From NCBI RefSeq assembly GCF_947581735.1, contig NZ_CANPVT010000008.1, forward strand, positions 248,001-312,000: a DNA stretch of 64,000 bases, read 5' to 3'. Below the pieces are notes generated by a model. The model was not told where the DNA came from. It ran no database searches and saw only the letters and a program-made list of their open reading frames with translations. Positions 44,622 through 53,480 of this stretch are shown piece after piece. The translations under genes were made by a program, and so were the position numbers. This DNA comes from Candidatus Palauibacter soopunensis (GTDB lineage Bacteria; Gemmatimonadota; Gemmatimonadetes; Palauibacterales; Palauibacteraceae). Position 1 is the first letter of the stretch. Every line of letters begins with the position of its first letter.

Positions 44622-45502
44622 CGCCCGGCAGCGCGGGCGCGTGGATCGCCGGCGCGCGCCTGCGCACGCTGCCGGCCGCGGCAGGGCCGGTGCTCGCGGG
44701 CGGCGGGTTGGCGTGGAAGGACGGCGGTTTCGCCGTCGCCCCATTTCTGGCGGCGCTCGGCGCCGCGCTGCTGATTCAGATCGGCACGAACTTCGCGAAC
44801 GACTATTCCGATTTCGCGCGCGGGGCGGACACGGCCGACCGGCTCGGCACGCCGCGGGTGACGCAGGCCGGTCTCCTGACCGCGGCCGCCGTCCGGCGCG
44901 GGGCGGCGGTCTCGTTCGCGCTCGCCGTCGCGGTCGGCGTCTATCTGGCGATCGTGGGCGGATGGCCGATCGTGTGGATCGGCGTGGGCTCGATCCTGCT
45001 GGCGGTCTGCTACACGGGTGGGCCGTGGCCGTACGGCTATCACGGGCTGGGCGATCTCGCCGTGCTGATCCTGTTCGGTCCCATCGCGGTGGCCGGCACG
45101 CATTACGTGCAACTCTCCCGCTGGGCGCCCGAGGCGCTGCTCGCGGGACTCGGCGCGGGCGCGCTCGCCACGGCGATCCTGGTCGTGAACAACCTGCGCG
45201 ACATCACGACCGACGCGGCGGCGGGAAAGCGCACTCTCGCGGTGCGGATCGGGCCGTCCGCGACGCGGGTCCAGTACTCTCTTCTCGTCGCGGTCGCAGC
45301 GGTCGTGCCGCCCGTCGGCGTCCTGGCGGGATGGTGGCCGGCGGGGACACTTCTGGCGTCGGGCGCAACGCTGTTCGCGGCCGCTCCGCTGCGGGTCGTG
45401 TGGACGTACGAGGACCCGCGGACGCTGAACGCCGCCCTCGCGGCCACGGCCCGCACGACCGGAGCCTGGGGGCTTCTGTTCGCGGTCGGCTGTCTGTGGT
45501 GA
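44609..45502 (+). CDS. menA: 1,4-dihydroxy-2-naphthoate polyprenyltransferase
   Basis: 297 residues from a TTG at 44609, overlapping menB by 13 bases; no ATG or GTG gives a complete N terminus. UbiA-superfamily membrane enzyme with about eight helices and the prenyl-diphosphate motif '[19 protein letters not shown]' (NDYxD) plus the second Asp-rich site '[20 protein letters not shown]'. It attaches the polyprenyl tail, probably made by the synthase at 20576, to 1,4-dihydroxy-2-naphthoate, giving demethylmenaquinone. '[20 protein letters not shown]' is also a MenA mark. The start codon is inferred. Confidence 0.94.
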   Translation: MASVTPGSAGAWIAGARLRTLPAAAGPVLAGGGLAWKDGGFAVAPFLAALGAALLIQIGTNFANDYSDFARGADTADRLGTPRVTQAGLLTAAAVRRGAAVSFALAVAVGVYLAIVGGWPIVWIGVGSILLAVCYTGGPWPYGYHGLGDLAVLILFGPIAVAGTHYVQLSRWAPEALLAGLGAGALATAILVVNNLRDITTDAAAGKRTLAVRIGPSATRVQYSLLVAVAAVVPPVGVLAGWWPAGTLLASGATLFAAAPLRVVWTYEDPRTLNAALAATARTTGAWGLLFAVGCLW

Positions 45503-46983
45503 ACGACCCCGCCACGCCCGCCTCCGCGTCGTCCTTCGCGCTCGTGTCGGGCGACCGCGCGTGGTCCGCGGCCGAGATCCGCGCCGCGGGCGACGCGGTG
45601 GCCGCGATCCTGGAGGAAGAGGGCGTGGGGGCGGGGGCCGTCGTCGCTCACCAATTCCCGCTGGATCCGGCGGGCGCGGCCGCCCTCGCCGCCGTGGCGC
45701 CGGAGGCCGCACCGGGGAGCGCCCCGGTGCTCGCGCCCGCCCACGCGGGATGGACGCCGCACGAGCGGGACGCTTTCGTCGCGGCCCTCCAGCCAGCCGC
45801 CGCCCTCACCGGGAGAGGAGCGGCGTGGCCGACGTCCGGGTGGAGGTCACGGGCGCTCACCGTCCCCGGGATCGGAGAGATCGCCCTGCACCTGCGGGAT
45901 GCCGCGGGAGCGCATCCCGGCACTCCCGCGACGGCTCGGGCACGAGACGGCCTCCCTGGAATCGGCGCCATCCTTCCCACATCCGGAACCGAAGGCCTGC
46001 CCCGCTTCGTCGCGCACGAATGGCGGTCGCTGCGCGCGAACGCCGTCGCTTCGAACGAGCGCCTCGGGTTCGGCGCGGGCGACCGGTGGCTCGCGACGCT
46101 CGCCTGGGCGCACGTCGGGGGGCTCGCCGTGCCGCTGAGGGCCGCGGCCGCGGGCGCCACGGTCGCGCTGGCGGGGCCGCGGTTCGACGCCGCCTCCGTC
46201 GCCCGGGCGCTCGGCGAACTCGCCGTGACGCACGTTTCGCTCGTGCCGGCCATGCTGCACGGGCTGCTGGCCGTCGGCGCCCGGCCGCCGGGCTCTCTGC
46301 GCGCCGTCCTGCTGGGCGGCGCGGCGACCCCGCCGGACCTGGCGGAGCGGGCTCTTTCCGCCGGGTGGCCGATCGCGCTCACGTACGGATTGACCGAGGC
46401 GGGGTCGCAGGTCACCACGGCCACGCCGGCGGAGGTGCGCGCCGGCGACCGGTCGGCCGGCGTCCCGCTGACCGGCGTCGAAGTGCGGATCCGCCCGCCC
46501 GGCGATGCCGCCGCGGGGGGGGACGGCGCGCCGACCCCGGGGCACATCGAGGTGCGCGGCGACACGCTGTTCCGGGGATACGTCGGAGAGCCCGCGCGGC
46601 CCCCCGGCGCCTGGTTCGCGACCGGCGATCTCGGCCGTCTCGACGAGCGGGGTCGCCTCGAGGTGACCGGGCGCCTGCGCGACCGGATCGTGAGCGGCGG
46701 CGCGAATGTCGACCCCGCCCACGTGGAGGCGGTGCTCAACGCCCACCCGGAGGTCGGCGAAGCCGCGGTCATCGGCATGCCGGATGGCCGGTGGGGGCAG
46801 GTTGTGGTCGCCGTGATCGCCGGGGAGGATCCCGATCTCCCCGCCCGTCTCGATCCGTGGTGCCGCGAGCGGCTGTCGGGTCCGCGCGTGCCCCGCCGCT
46901 GGGAGATGCTGGACCGTCTCCCCCGGACGGCGACCGGCAAGGTGGACCGCGCTCGACTGAGGGCTAATTTGAGAGGCGGATGA
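45499..46983 (+). CDS. menE: O-succinylbenzoate--CoA ligase
   Basis: 494 residues from a GTG overlapping menA (GTGA). Adenylate-forming enzyme (ANL): P-loop 'ILPTSGTEGLPRFVAHEW', 'YGLTEAGSQV', 'ATGDLGRLDERGRLEVTGRL', 'DRIVSGGANVDPAHVEAVL', and the C-terminal catalytic lysine in TATGKVDRARLR. It activates o-succinylbenzoate with CoA for MenB. The N-terminal about 130 residues are Ala-rich and weakly conserved. The MenE call rests on context as well as sequence. menC and menH, which supply its substrate, are not in the window. Confidence 0.9.
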   Translation: MNDPATPASASSFALVSGDRAWSAAEIRAAGDAVAAILEEEGVGAGAVVAHQFPLDPAGAAALAAVAPEAAPGSAPVLAPAHAGWTPHERDAFVAALQPAAALTGRGAAWPTSGWRSRALTVPGIGEIALHLRDAAGAHPGTPATARARDGLPGIGAILPTSGTEGLPRFVAHEWRSLRANAVASNERLGFGAGDRWLATLAWAHVGGLAVPLRAAAAGATVALAGPRFDAASVARALGELAVTHVSLVPAMLHGLLAVGARPPGSLRAVLLGGAATPPDLAERALSAGWPIALTYGLTEAGSQVTTATPAEVRAGDRSAGVPLTGVEVRIRPPGDAAAGGDGAPTPGHIEVRGDTLFRGYVGEPARPPGAWFATGDLGRLDERGRLEVTGRLRDRIVSGGANVDPAHVEAVLNAHPEVGEAAVIGMPDGRWGQVVVAVIAGEDPDLPARLDPWCRERLSGPRVPRRWEMLDRLPRTATGKVDRARLRANLRGG

Positions 46984-48149
46984 TGGGACGACAAAACACG
47001 GCACTCGCCTGCCAGAAGCGTCGGTTCGCACTCGACGAAGGCGCACATTTTCTCAACTGCGCATACCTCGGACCCCTCCCGCGCCCGGTCGCGGAGGCGG
47101 GGATGGAGGGAATTCGCCGCAAGTGCTCGCCCACGCCCTTCCCGAGCGAAGCTTTCTTCACGGACTGCGATCGTGCGAGAGAGCGCTTCGGGCGCCTCAT
47201 CAACGCCCCGCCGGAGCGGATCGCGCTCGCGCCTTCCGCGTCCTACGGCATCGAAGTCGCGGCCCGGAATCTCCCGCTCAAACCGGGACAGAACATCGTC
47301 GTCCTCGGCGCACAGTTCCCGAGCAACGTCTACGCGTGGCGGCGCCGCGCGGCGGCCCGCGGCTGCGAAATCCGAACGGTGGACCGCCCCGGGCCGCCCC
47401 CGTCCGCCGCGCTGTGGAACGAGCGGCTGCTGGAGGCGATCGGGCCGGACACCGCCGTCGTCGCTCTCCCGCACTGCCACTGGACGGACGGCACGCGGAT
47501 CGACATCGAGGCGGCGGGGGAGCGGGCGCGCGAAGTCGGCGCCGCGCTCGTCATCGACGGCTCGCAGTCCATCGGCGCCGTCCCGTTCGACGTGGAGCAT
47601 TTTCAGCCCGACGCGTTGATCACCGTCGGGTACAAGTGGCTCCTAGGGCCCTATTCGACCGCCTTCGGGTACTACGGTCCCCGTTTCGACGACGGCACGC
47701 CGCTCGAGGAAACGTGGATCTCGCGCCGCGGCTCCGAGGATTTTCAGGGTCTCGTCGACTATACCGACGAATACAGGGAAGGGGCCGCCCGATACGACGT
47801 CGGCCAGACATCCAACTTCATCCTCGTGCCGATGCTCATCGAGGCGCTCGACCTGATCCTCGACTGGGACCCCGCCCGCATCCTCGACTATTGCCGCGCC
47901 CTGCTGTCCGGCCTCGCGGATGAACTGCGCGTCCGCGGCTGGGCGATCGAGGACGACGAGTGGCGCACGGGAAACATCCTCGGCGTCCGCCTGCCCGCAG
48001 GCTGCGATCTCGCCGAGGTGGACGCCCGCCTCGCCGAGGCCCGCGTCTACGCCTCCCTGCGCGGCGATGCCCTGCGCGTCTCGCCGAACGTCTACAACGA
48101 GCCGCGCGACATCGACGCCCTCCGACAGGTGCTTGCGATCTACGGCTAG
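46980..48149 (+). CDS. class V aminotransferase-fold PLP enzyme (isopenicillin N epimerase/cysteine desulfurase type)
   Basis: 389 residues, ATG overlapping the menE stop by 4 bases. Fold type I PLP protein of the class V family: 'ALDEGAHFLNCAYLGPLPRP', 'IDGSQSIGAVPFDVEHF' with the cofactor-binding Asp, and Lys219 in VGYKWLLGPY. The extended region 'WISRRGSEDFQGLVDYTDEY' fits the isopenicillin N epimerase/kynureninase-like branch, not NifS/SufS: no catalytic Cys loop was recognised. Possible activities are epimerisation, beta-elimination or desulfuration of an amino acid. It is the last gene of the train and coupled to the men genes. Substrate unknown. Confidence 0.85.
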   Translation: MMGRQNTALACQKRRFALDEGAHFLNCAYLGPLPRPVAEAGMEGIRRKCSPTPFPSEAFFTDCDRARERFGRLINAPPERIALAPSASYGIEVAARNLPLKPGQNIVVLGAQFPSNVYAWRRRAAARGCEIRTVDRPGPPPSAALWNERLLEAIGPDTAVVALPHCHWTDGTRIDIEAAGERAREVGAALVIDGSQSIGAVPFDVEHFQPDALITVGYKWLLGPYSTAFGYYGPRFDDGTPLEETWISRRGSEDFQGLVDYTDEYREGAARYDVGQTSNFILVPMLIEALDLILDWDPARILDYCRALLSGLADELRVRGWAIEDDEWRTGNILGVRLPAGCDLAEVDARLAEARVYASLRGDALRVSPNVYNEPRDIDALRQVLAIYG

Positions 48150-48162
48150 TGTGGCAGCAGCC

Positions 48163-51100
48163 TCAGCCCGGGTGTCGCGGGAGGCCGCGCACGACTTCCA
48201 GCCTGTCGCCTTCCGATCGCAACGACGTCGGGAGCGTACCGGGCAGGTCGCGGGCGATGCTGCGGACGCGGCGGGCGAGGCGGTCGATGATCAACGCGGC
48301 GCGATCCCCGCGATCCCGGCCCACCGAGGTCGATCCCTCGGGGCCGCTCAGCGTAAGGAGATCCAGCTCCTCTCCCCAGGTGGGGTCGAAGGGGATCGCG
48401 AATGCGAACGCGCGGCTCTCGTCATCGATCCCGTGCGCGACCGGAGTCGGGGCAAAGCCGAGCGAGAACAGGATCCGCCCCGCCGCGTCGCGGCCCGACA
48501 GCCGATAGGGGCCCGGCCGCGACGGAAGCTGCGCGGATGTCGCGCGGACGAAGGCGGGTTCCAGCCGAAGTTCGCCATCGTCGACGCCGCCCCAAAGCAG
48601 GAGCATATCGGCCCGCCCGGTTCCGCGATCCGCCGCGTACGCGGACGCCGAAACCCCGGTACCGCCGGCGCCCGCGAGGCGGAACTCCAACATTTTCGTG
48701 AAACTGTAGTCGCTGATCCACTGCGGATAGCAATAGGACATCAGGTCCCGGTATCCCTCCGGACTGAACAGATGCCCGAGGCCCGTCCCGTCCCCGCCAT
48801 CGTCTCCGAAATCGTGTCCCCACACGCCGATATGGCCGTCGGGCCAGGGATAGTCGGGATCCACCGTCCCGGGGTCGGTGACGGGCTCGTCACAGGGCGT
48901 ATGCGGGCGCCCGAGGTTGTGCCCCAGCTCGTGCGCGAACACGAGGCGGAGACGGCCCGTCCTCTGCAACAGGCCGTCCGGTCCGTGTGAGCCCGTGAGG
49001 GAGCTCCGCCCACCCAGCATCCCGAGACCGTCGATCCAGTACGCGTCGGGGTGCCGCGAGAGAGGCTTCGGGACTCCGAAAATCCCGCTGTAATGCTCCT
49101 GGGGGTCCTCCGCTTCCATCGTCCGGAGCAGTTCGATCTCCCGGATGAGGCCGATGACCCCCGCTTCCGAGGTGTCCGCCCAGGTGTGGTAGGGTTCGCG
49201 AAGCGTCAGGTGCAGGTCGCCGATCGGCAGAACCGTGCGGGCGTAACGCAGCACGCTCCGGGAGGCGTCCGAGCCCGCCCCCGTGGCCGCCGCAGCGAGT
49301 TCGCCCGCGAACGCCGCCACGCGCGGATTCACGTCCCGGTTTTCCTCCGAATGGTACTGCACGGGAACGAGTGTCACGCGCAGCGGGGGCATCTGCCGAA
49401 CGTCGACGTCGTGCCGACCCTCTTCGGGGAACCGGGACCGGCTCGACGAGGTCAGGGGGAGGGCGCCGTCCGGATCGAGTTCCACGACCATGCGCACGCC
49501 CGGCTGCAGTGCGTGGCCCGGTATGACGGCGTTGAAGGACCGTTCGAGCCGGCTCTCGTCCACCGTGAGCGGGATTCCTCCGCCGGGAGGGTCGAGCTCC
49601 GTCCGGTACGCCTCCACTCCGTCGTGGAAGAAGGTCGCGGTGGCTCCCGGCCGGAAGCCGTTGACTTCATCGGCGGTCGCGAAGACGCGCAGGAGGGCAC
49701 GCCGGTTCGCCACCAGCGGTACGCGGCCCTCCCGGTCCTGGGCGGCCTGCGTGAGATATGCGGACGGCACGGACAGCGTAACCGACGCGGGGTTGGACAC
49801 GACGAGCGGGTCGCCCGCGACGAGATCGAAACCATCGCAACGATTCTCGCAGGCCTCCGTGAGCGCCTCGTCCGTGCCGACGGTCACGGAGATCGGGGAA
49901 TCGGCGGCGTTGCCGGGAGTCAGCGTCACGGCGGCGCTCGCCGTCGTGCCCGCCCGCACGAGGACCGAGTCGACAGAGAGCGTCCCCCCCTGGGCGAAGA
50001 CGGGGAGCCGGACGTCGAAGGGCGCGCCCTCCAGTATCCGGGCCTCGATCCTGGCCGGGCCCGGAGCCGTCGGGTCCTCGTGGTCCGTTCGGACAAGCCG
50101 CACGGGGAAGGCGAAGGCGGTCTCGTTCCCGCCCAGCGTCAGCCGCTCCAGGCTCCGGAGGCCCGTCAGCGCGCCCGGGGGCAGGGCGCGCAGTTCGTTG
50201 TCCTGCAGAAACAGCTCCCGCAGGCCGGCGAGGTCGCCGAAGACGCCCGCCGGAAGCGCCTGCAGCCGATTGTCGACCAGGGAAAGCCACTCGAGCCTGC
50301 GGAGGCCCGCGAACACGCCCGGCGGCAGGTCAGTGATCAGGTTTCCCGCGAGATTAAGCACCTCCAGACTGGAGAGGTCGGAGAAGGCCCCGGGGGGAAG
50401 GGCTCCGAGCCGGTAGTCCTGGAGCGAGAGCCATTCCAGGCCGGAGAGGGCGCTCAGGTCCGCCGGGCGGAGTCCGCCGAGGACGGCTCCGGTTCCCGCC
50501 TCGAGGCCGGGCTCCCGCGGCCTGACCCGGAGAGAGCGGAGTTCGGCCAGTGCCTGGCCGTCGGGGGCGCTGCAGTCGTCCGCCCGAAGCCCGCGCACGA
50601 TCGCGTCGCGCACGGCGGCCGTCCGGTCGCACACGCCCTCCCGAATGACCACCACGGCGCTGGATGGAGGGGCGAGCACGAAGCCGCTCCCGGTGGCGGG
50701 CCGCTCAAGGGAAAGAGTGAGGACTTCGCGGGGCGGCTCGATCTCAGCGTCGTCGGCGATGCGGATCTCGATGACGGCGCCGCTCGCTCCCGCGGGGACT
50801 TCGATCTCGCCCTCGCCCGCGTGCAGCACGTCCGCCGAATCCGCGTCATCCGTCAGCCGCGCATCATCCACGCCCAGCGAATAGCGCACGGTCAGCGGCG
50901 ATCCCGCGGCCTCGTCGAGCACGACTTCGACCCGCGCGCTGCCGCCCTCCCGCGCCTGGGCGACGCCGAGGGAGAGCGCGACGCCGGCTCCGACCGTCGC
51001 CTCGAAGCGCTGCGCGGCCGAGAGCCCGCCGCCATCGCGGGCCGTCACCTCCACGGTCGCGGATCCCGGTCCGACCCCTTCCAGCGTGATCCGATCTCCG

Positions 51101-51375
51101 GCCACCGCCACGCGGGCCACACCGGCATCGAGTGATCTGGCGGCGAACGTCAGCGCATCGCCGTCCGGGTCCCGGAACCAGGCGGCCGCGTCGATGACCG
51201 CCGGATGCCCGAGCCGTACATCGAGGTCGGGAAGGGCATCCACGGCGACCGGACTCCGGTTCTCTCGGGGCTCAGGCGGCGTGACCTCCGTTCCGCACGC
51301 GCCCAGCCACACGGCGGCGCCCGCGAGTGCGACCGCGGCGGCGCGGGTTCCGAACCGGGGCCGGCGACGAGCCAC
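48163..51375 (-). CDS. large lipoprotein with leucine-rich repeats and a metzincin-type zinc protease motif
   Basis: 1070 residues. Lipobox WLGAC (Cys27). Domains by appearance: a cadherin/Ig-like module (about 40-130, 'WFRDPDGDALTFAARSLDA'); a Calx-beta-like module (about 130-255, 'DDAEIEPPREVLTLSLERPA'); five leucine-rich repeats (about 305-430, e.g. 'LEVLNLAGNLITDLPPGVF'); a beta-rich region (about 440-640); then a protease domain with HELGHNLGRPH at 815-825, a perfect HExxHxxGxxH zinc motif, followed by 'DLMSYCYPQWISDYSF', which would supply the Met-turn. The end is a beta-rich tail. Probably a cell-surface metalloprotease that recognises a ligand by its repeats. Target unknown. Last gene of the minus-strand operon. 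Confidence 0.8.
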   Translation of the reverse strand: MARRRPRFGTRAAAVALAGAAVWLGACGTEVTPPEPRENRSPVAVDALPDLDVRLGHPAVIDAAAWFRDPDGDALTFAARSLDAGVARVAVAGDRITLEGVGPGSATVEVTARDGGGLSAAQRFEATVGAGVALSLGVAQAREGGSARVEVVLDEAAGSPLTVRYSLGVDDARLTDDADSADVLHAGEGEIEVPAGASGAVIEIRIADDAEIEPPREVLTLSLERPATGSGFVLAPPSSAVVVIREGVCDRTAAVRDAIVRGLRADDCSAPDGQALAELRSLRVRPREPGLEAGTGAVLGGLRPADLSALSGLEWLSLQDYRLGALPPGAFSDLSSLEVLNLAGNLITDLPPGVFAGLRRLEWLSLVDNRLQALPAGVFGDLAGLRELFLQDNELRALPPGALTGLRSLERLTLGGNETAFAFPVRLVRTDHEDPTAPGPARIEARILEGAPFDVRLPVFAQGGTLSVDSVLVRAGTTASAAVTLTPGNAADSPISVTVGTDEALTEACENRCDGFDLVAGDPLVVSNPASVTLSVPSAYLTQAAQDREGRVPLVANRRALLRVFATADEVNGFRPGATATFFHDGVEAYRTELDPPGGGIPLTVDESRLERSFNAVIPGHALQPGVRMVVELDPDGALPLTSSSRSRFPEEGRHDVDVRQMPPLRVTLVPVQYHSEENRDVNPRVAAFAGELAAAATGAGSDASRSVLRYARTVLPIGDLHLTLREPYHTWADTSEAGVIGLIREIELLRTMEAEDPQEHYSGIFGVPKPLSRHPDAYWIDGLGMLGGRSSLTGSHGPDGLLQRTGRLRLVFAHELGHNLGRPHTPCDEPVTDPGTVDPDYPWPDGHIGVWGHDFGDDGGDGTGLGHLFSPEGYRDLMSYCYPQWISDYSFTKMLEFRLAGAGGTGVSASAYAADRGTGRADMLLLWGGVDDGELRLEPAFVRATSAQLPSRPGPYRLSGRDAAGRILFSLGFAPTPVAHGIDDESRAFAFAIPFDPTWGEELDLLTLSGPEGSTSVGRDRGDRAALIIDRLARRVRSIARDLPGTLPTSLRSEGDRLEVVRGLPRHPG

Positions 51376-51381
51376 GGGTCG

Positions 51382-52620
51382 CTAACCGCCCGTAGACGCA
51401 GACTCCGGCTGGCGGGCGGGCCCTTCCTGGCGCCGGACCATCACCGCCCCGCCGCTCTCGCCCCGGGCGGTGAACCCCATGAGATGGAGGAGCCCGATCA
51501 CCCACCGGCTGCGGGCCCAGCGCGCCACGACGACGGCATCGCTCCGCTCGGGATGCGGCCGTACGCCCGGAAGCCAAGTGGCCGTGCGATCCGCACCGGC
51601 CGTTCGCAGAAGCCGGGACACCGTCAGCCACTCGGCAGCGCGCTGCCGCACGATGAAGAAACCGTCGTCGCCTTGTCGCTGGTAGAGCGGGAGGAAGACG
51701 CGGCCTGCAAACGCCGTCCGCACCGGTCCGGTCCGGTCCGCGCCGAGTTCCTGCCCCGCCTCGACCACGTCGAAGTTCCTGAACCCCGGATGCATCCGGA
51801 ATTCGTCCTCCTCCGAGACAACGTGGCGATAGCGGACATCCAGCACTCTCGGCAAGCCTTCTGCGCGGCGAGCGAGGCGCGCCCTCAGGTCGCCCGGGCC
51901 CGGCGCGCTTCCTTCCTCGATCAGTCCGAGGGTCTCAAGCAGGATCCACACGGCCTCCTCGTGCACTTCGATGGACGACGCGGCCTCGTGCTGCCCCGCT
52001 TCGATGCCGATGTTGGCCCAGCCCAGGCGGTCGAAGTAGTGGAGCATGGCGCCATCGATCTGCTCTTCCAGTCCCAGAACCACCGGGACCGGAAGGCGAA
52101 GTGCGAGTGCCCGGTTCTGAAGCGTGTCTCCAAGCGTCGTGAAAGGCGCGCTTTCCGATGATGTGGTATGAAGGTCAAGGACGTGGATGGGCCCGCGCGC
52201 GCGCCGGTCTTCCGCGCGGAAGGCGGCCAGAAGATCCCGCTGCTCCGCCAACTCGGCGCTCCCCACGATCGGTCCCCCGTCGCCCTCCGGCGCCGACTCC
52301 CCGGACCGTAGCGACTCCAGTACCGCGTCCACGCGCTCGCGTTGCCACACGCGGTTGAGATCCTCGTCGATGAACCGCGTGCCTGCTCTGCGCGCCTGAA
52401 GGTTGCCACGGAGTCCGACCAGGTCCCCGCGCATCCGAAACCGGTTCGACGAAAGCACGTCCAATACCCGTTCCAGCGCTGCGATACCCGCCGGTTCGTT
52501 TCCGTGCAGCGAGGCGATACAGATGACGAGCGGACCAGGCTCGGCACCCCGGTACGCGCCGATCCGACGCTCGGGAGTTCGCCGCTCTCGCGACGCCCTC
52601 GAGGACATCGTGTGGTTCAC
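51382..52620 (-). CDS. succinylglutamate desuccinylase/aspartoacylase-family zinc hydrolase
   Basis: 412 residues from a GTG at 52620 that overlaps the PCD stop (GTGA); an ATG 4 codons on is an alternative. M14-like zinc amidohydrolase: the zinc motif is HGNE (His39, Glu42) in 'CIASLHGNEPAG', with His151 in LDLHTTSS as third ligand and 'FIDEDLNR' (83-90) binding substrate. 'GIEAGQHEA' carries the catalytic Glu. The C-terminal domain is larger than in AstE. Family members remove acyl groups from amino acids (N-succinylglutamate, N-acetylaspartate). No arginine catabolism genes lie nearby, so the substrate is open. Confidence 0.88.
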   Translation of the reverse strand: MNHTMSSRASRERRTPERRIGAYRGAEPGPLVICIASLHGNEPAGIAALERVLDVLSSNRFRMRGDLVGLRGNLQARRAGTRFIDEDLNRVWQRERVDAVLESLRSGESAPEGDGGPIVGSAELAEQRDLLAAFRAEDRRARGPIHVLDLHTTSSESAPFTTLGDTLQNRALALRLPVPVVLGLEEQIDGAMLHYFDRLGWANIGIEAGQHEAASSIEVHEEAVWILLETLGLIEEGSAPGPGDLRARLARRAEGLPRVLDVRYRHVVSEEDEFRMHPGFRNFDVVEAGQELGADRTGPVRTAFAGRVFLPLYQRQGDDGFFIVRQRAAEWLTVSRLLRTAGADRTATWLPGVRPHPERSDAVVVARWARSRWVIGLLHLMGFTARGESGGAVMVRRQEGPARQPESASTGG

Positions 52621-52961
52621 GCCGGCGGTCGGTGCAGCGTTTCCGCCTTCGCCGCGAACACGAAATCACTCTCCGTGAGTCCGTCGATCTTGTGCGTCCA
52701 GATCCGGACGACGACCCGCCCCCAGGCGAGGAACAGGTCCGGGTGATGGTTCTGCTCCTCGGCCATCCCCCCCACGCGATTCACGAAGTCGAGCGCCGTC
52801 ACGAAGTCCGGGAAGCGGTACTCCTTCTCGAGGTGATGGCCGTCCACGACCCGCCAGTCGGCCCCGAGTTCTTCCGCGAGCGCGTCGAGGGCCCCTCCCT
52901 CCAGGGGAGGAACCCCGCCTCGACAGGGGATGCACTGCTGCTGCGCGAGCGGTATCGACAT
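52617..52961 (-). CDS. pterin-4a-carbinolamine dehydratase family protein
   Basis: 114 residues, start at the ATG behind ACGGAGAT. The family core is present: 'WRVVDGHHLEKEYRFPDFV', 'ALDFVNRVGGMAEEQNHHPD' and 'WGRVVVRIWTHKIDGLTESD'; the His-His-Pro of 'NHHPDLFLAW' is the active-site motif. The enzyme regenerates tetrahydrobiopterin after aromatic amino-acid hydroxylases. No such hydroxylase is in the window, and bacterial homologues often have unknown roles. It sits between the peroxiredoxin and the aspartoacylase-family gene, which it overlaps. Confidence 0.93.
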   Translation of the reverse strand: MSIPLAQQQCIPCRGGVPPLEGGALDALAEELGADWRVVDGHHLEKEYRFPDFVTALDFVNRVGGMAEEQNHHPDLFLAWGRVVVRIWTHKIDGLTESDFVFAAKAETLHRPPA

Positions 52962-52996
52962 CGGATCATCTCCGTGGCTGCCGTTCGTCTCTGTCC

Positions 52997-53479
52997 TCAG
53001 GGCGCGTCTGCAACCGCCTGCAGGAGTTCCTCGTAGTCCGGCTCCACGCCCGCGTCCTCCGACACCCACGCGTACGCCACCTTGCCGTCCGTTCCGATCA
53101 CGAACGCCGACCGCTTCGCGACGCCCCGGAACCCGTGAAACTCCTCGTACAGCACGCCCCAGTCACGCGAAACCGTGCGGTTGAAATCGGAGAGGATGGG
53201 GAAGGGGATGCTCTCCTCGGCCCGAAAACGGGACGTGACGAACGGGCTGTCGACGGAGATCGCGAACACAGCGGCGTCGAGCGACGCGTAGGCGTTCCAC
53301 TCATCCCGGAGCCGGCACATCTCGGCCGTGCAGACCGAGGTGAAGGCGAGGGGGAAGAAGAGGAGCACGATCCGGTCGCGGCCGAGGTGGTCCCCCAGAT
53401 CGATCGTTCCTCCGGCTTCGTACGGCAGCGTGAACGGCTCCACGCGGTCGCCGACCGAGATCTTCGCGTTGGAAGTCAT
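52997..53479 (-). CDS. peroxiredoxin of the AhpE/AhpC-TSA type
   Basis: 160 residues from the ATG at 53479, one base after the DUF2207 stop; a GTG 7 codons upstream is possible. Thioredoxin-like fold with the peroxidatic motif 'FFPLAFTSVCTAEMC' (Cys50, second Cys55), 'GVLYEEFHGFRGVAKRSAFV' and 'TDGKVAYAWVSEDAGVEPDY'. It reduces peroxides in the cytoplasm (no signal peptide). The TxxC layout and lack of an obvious distant resolving Cys suggest a 1-Cys or AhpE-like mechanism. Part of the minus-strand operon. Confidence 0.93.
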   Translation of the reverse strand: MTSNAKISVGDRVEPFTLPYEAGGTIDLGDHLGRDRIVLLFFPLAFTSVCTAEMCRLRDEWNAYASLDAAVFAISVDSPFVTSRFRAEESIPFPILSDFNRTVSRDWGVLYEEFHGFRGVAKRSAFVIGTDGKVAYAWVSEDAGVEPDYEELLQAVADAP

Positions 53480-53480
53480 G

